Assembly (NCBI GenBank): GCA_030039975.1
Contig: JASHUO010000127.1
Coordinates: 1-6,742, forward strand
Reading direction: 5' to 3'
Origin: Alphaproteobacteria bacterium
GTDB taxonomy: Bacteria; Pseudomonadota; Alphaproteobacteria; ATCC43930; CGMCC-115725
DNA: 6,742 nt
The position numbers were made by a program, and so were the translations under genes. This document shows positions 6,165 to 6,742 of the stretch, one piece after another. The notes beneath the pieces are model-generated. The model was not told the origin of the DNA, ran no database searches, and saw only the letters and a program-made list of their open reading frames with translations. The first letter of the stretch is position 1; the number at the start of each line of letters is the position of its first letter.

Positions 6165-6742
6165 AGGCGAATTCCAGGATGATCTGGTCGACGGCGAGGC
6201 TGTCGCCGGCGCGGGCGCGCACCTTCGCCACCGTCCCGTCCCGCTCGGCGCGCAGCACATTCTCCATCTTCATCGCCTCGACCACCGCAAGCTCTTCACC
6301 GGCCTTGACCTCCTGGCCTTCGCCGACCGCGACGGAGACGAGCAGGCCCGGCATCGGCGACAGCAGATAGCGCGAGAGGTCCGGCGGCTGCTTCACCGGC
6401 ATTTGCGCGAGCAGCGCGGCGGCGCGCGGCGGCAGCACCTTCACGCCCAGCACGCTGCCGGCGCGCGTCAGGCGGAAGCCGATGCCGTCGCGGTCGACCT
6501 GGAAGATGACGGCCGCGCCGTCGATGCTGGCACGGAACAGCGGCTGCGCCGGCTGCCAATCCGTCGCCACGACGTGCCGCCTGCCATCGGGGCGCGTCAC
6601 CGCCACGGCACCCGCCTCGCGCTCGGCGCGCACGGCGTGTTGCGCCGCGCCGATCGCGACGATCCATTCCTCCGGCACGACGCGGCCATGCCCGGCGAGC
6701 TGCCCGGTGATGCGCGCTTCCTGCTCGGCGATGATGCGCTGG
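6163..6742 (-). CDS. pccA: Propionyl-CoA carboxylase alpha subunit (biotin-containing), C-terminal part
   Basis: The last 192 residues are visible. The frame is open to the window edge (reads QRIIAEQEARITGQLAGHGR before VPEEW), so the 5' end is missing. The complete enzyme carboxylates biotin with bicarbonate and ATP, then the beta subunit transfers CO2 to propionyl-CoA, giving methylmalonyl-CoA. Seen here is the BT-like linker region ('VVATDWQPAQPLF', 'IFQVDRDGIGFRL'), then 'SRYLLSPMPGLLVSVAVGEG' and the biotinyl domain with 'VVEAMKMEN'. The biotin lysine is encoded at 6268-6270, 34 residues before the C-terminus, the usual distance. The ending 'AGDSLAVDQIILEFA' fits PccA better than MccA or AccC/AccB, but acetyl- or methylcrotonyl-CoA specificity cannot be excluded without the beta subunit. 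acyP follows after 7 nt. An internal GTG at 6678 is not a true start. Confidence 0.92.
   Translation of the reverse strand, partial: QRIIAEQEARITGQLAGHGRVVPEEWIVAIGAAQHAVRAEREAGAVAVTRPDGRRHVVATDWQPAQPLFRASIDGAAVIFQVDRDGIGFRLTRAGSVLGVKVLPPRAAALLAQMPVKQPPDLSRYLLSPMPGLLVSVAVGEGQEVKAGEELAVVEAMKMENVLRAERDGTVAKVRARAGDSLAVDQIILEFA

Noticed and set aside
6676..6678. GTG at 6678 as the start of a short biotinyl carrier protein
   Set aside because: The frame continues upstream to the window edge with sequence consistent with the carboxylase alpha subunit, and the BT-like linker is present, so this is the end of a long subunit rather than a separate carrier protein.

Overview
The window is about 65-70% GC by eye and is densely packed. 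Its intergenic GAAA-loop palindromes (GTCCCCGC-GAAA-GCGGGGAC type) and its gene content (CaiB/BaiF CoA-transferase, a fused LplT-Aas protein, pccA next to acylphosphatase, DUF2189 and DUF2383-like proteins) point to an alphaproteobacterial chromosome, perhaps a Rhodospirillales or Rhizobiales relative. The genus cannot be fixed from this sequence.

Layout from left to right. Bases 1-450 (+) are the C-terminal end of a family III CoA-transferase. A strikingly symmetrical G-rich/C-rich palindrome (453-560) fills the gap between it and the convergent gene. Bases 562-4014 (-) hold the dominant gene, a 1150-residue three-part protein: an LplT-like lysophospholipid flippase, a PlsC-type acyltransferase and an acyl-ACP synthetase. 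This is a complete lysophospholipid recycling machine in one polypeptide. The divergent intergenic region (4015-4413) carries at least three GAAA-loop dispersed-repeat hairpins and a candidate promoter for aas. Bases 4414-5283 (+) encode a multi-pass DUF2189 membrane protein and 5408-5860 (+) a small ferritin-like (DUF2383-type) four-helix protein. They are separated by a 10-bp perfect all-GC hairpin. On the minus strand, 5874-6155 is an acylphosphatase, coupled directly downstream of the C-terminal part of propionyl-CoA carboxylase alpha subunit (6163-6742, cut by the window edge).

Taken together, most of the genes concern acyl-CoA, acyl-ACP and phospholipid chemistry: CoA transfer, lysophospholipid reacylation, and propionyl-CoA carboxylation with a companion acylphosphatase. 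The DUF2189 and ferritin-like genes form a separate plus-strand pair of unknown role. No RNA genes, CRISPR array, insertion sequence or phage genes were seen. I do not see a clearly new biological system. The most unusual structures are the mirrored G-quadruplex-type palindrome at 453-560 and the repeat-built leader of aas.
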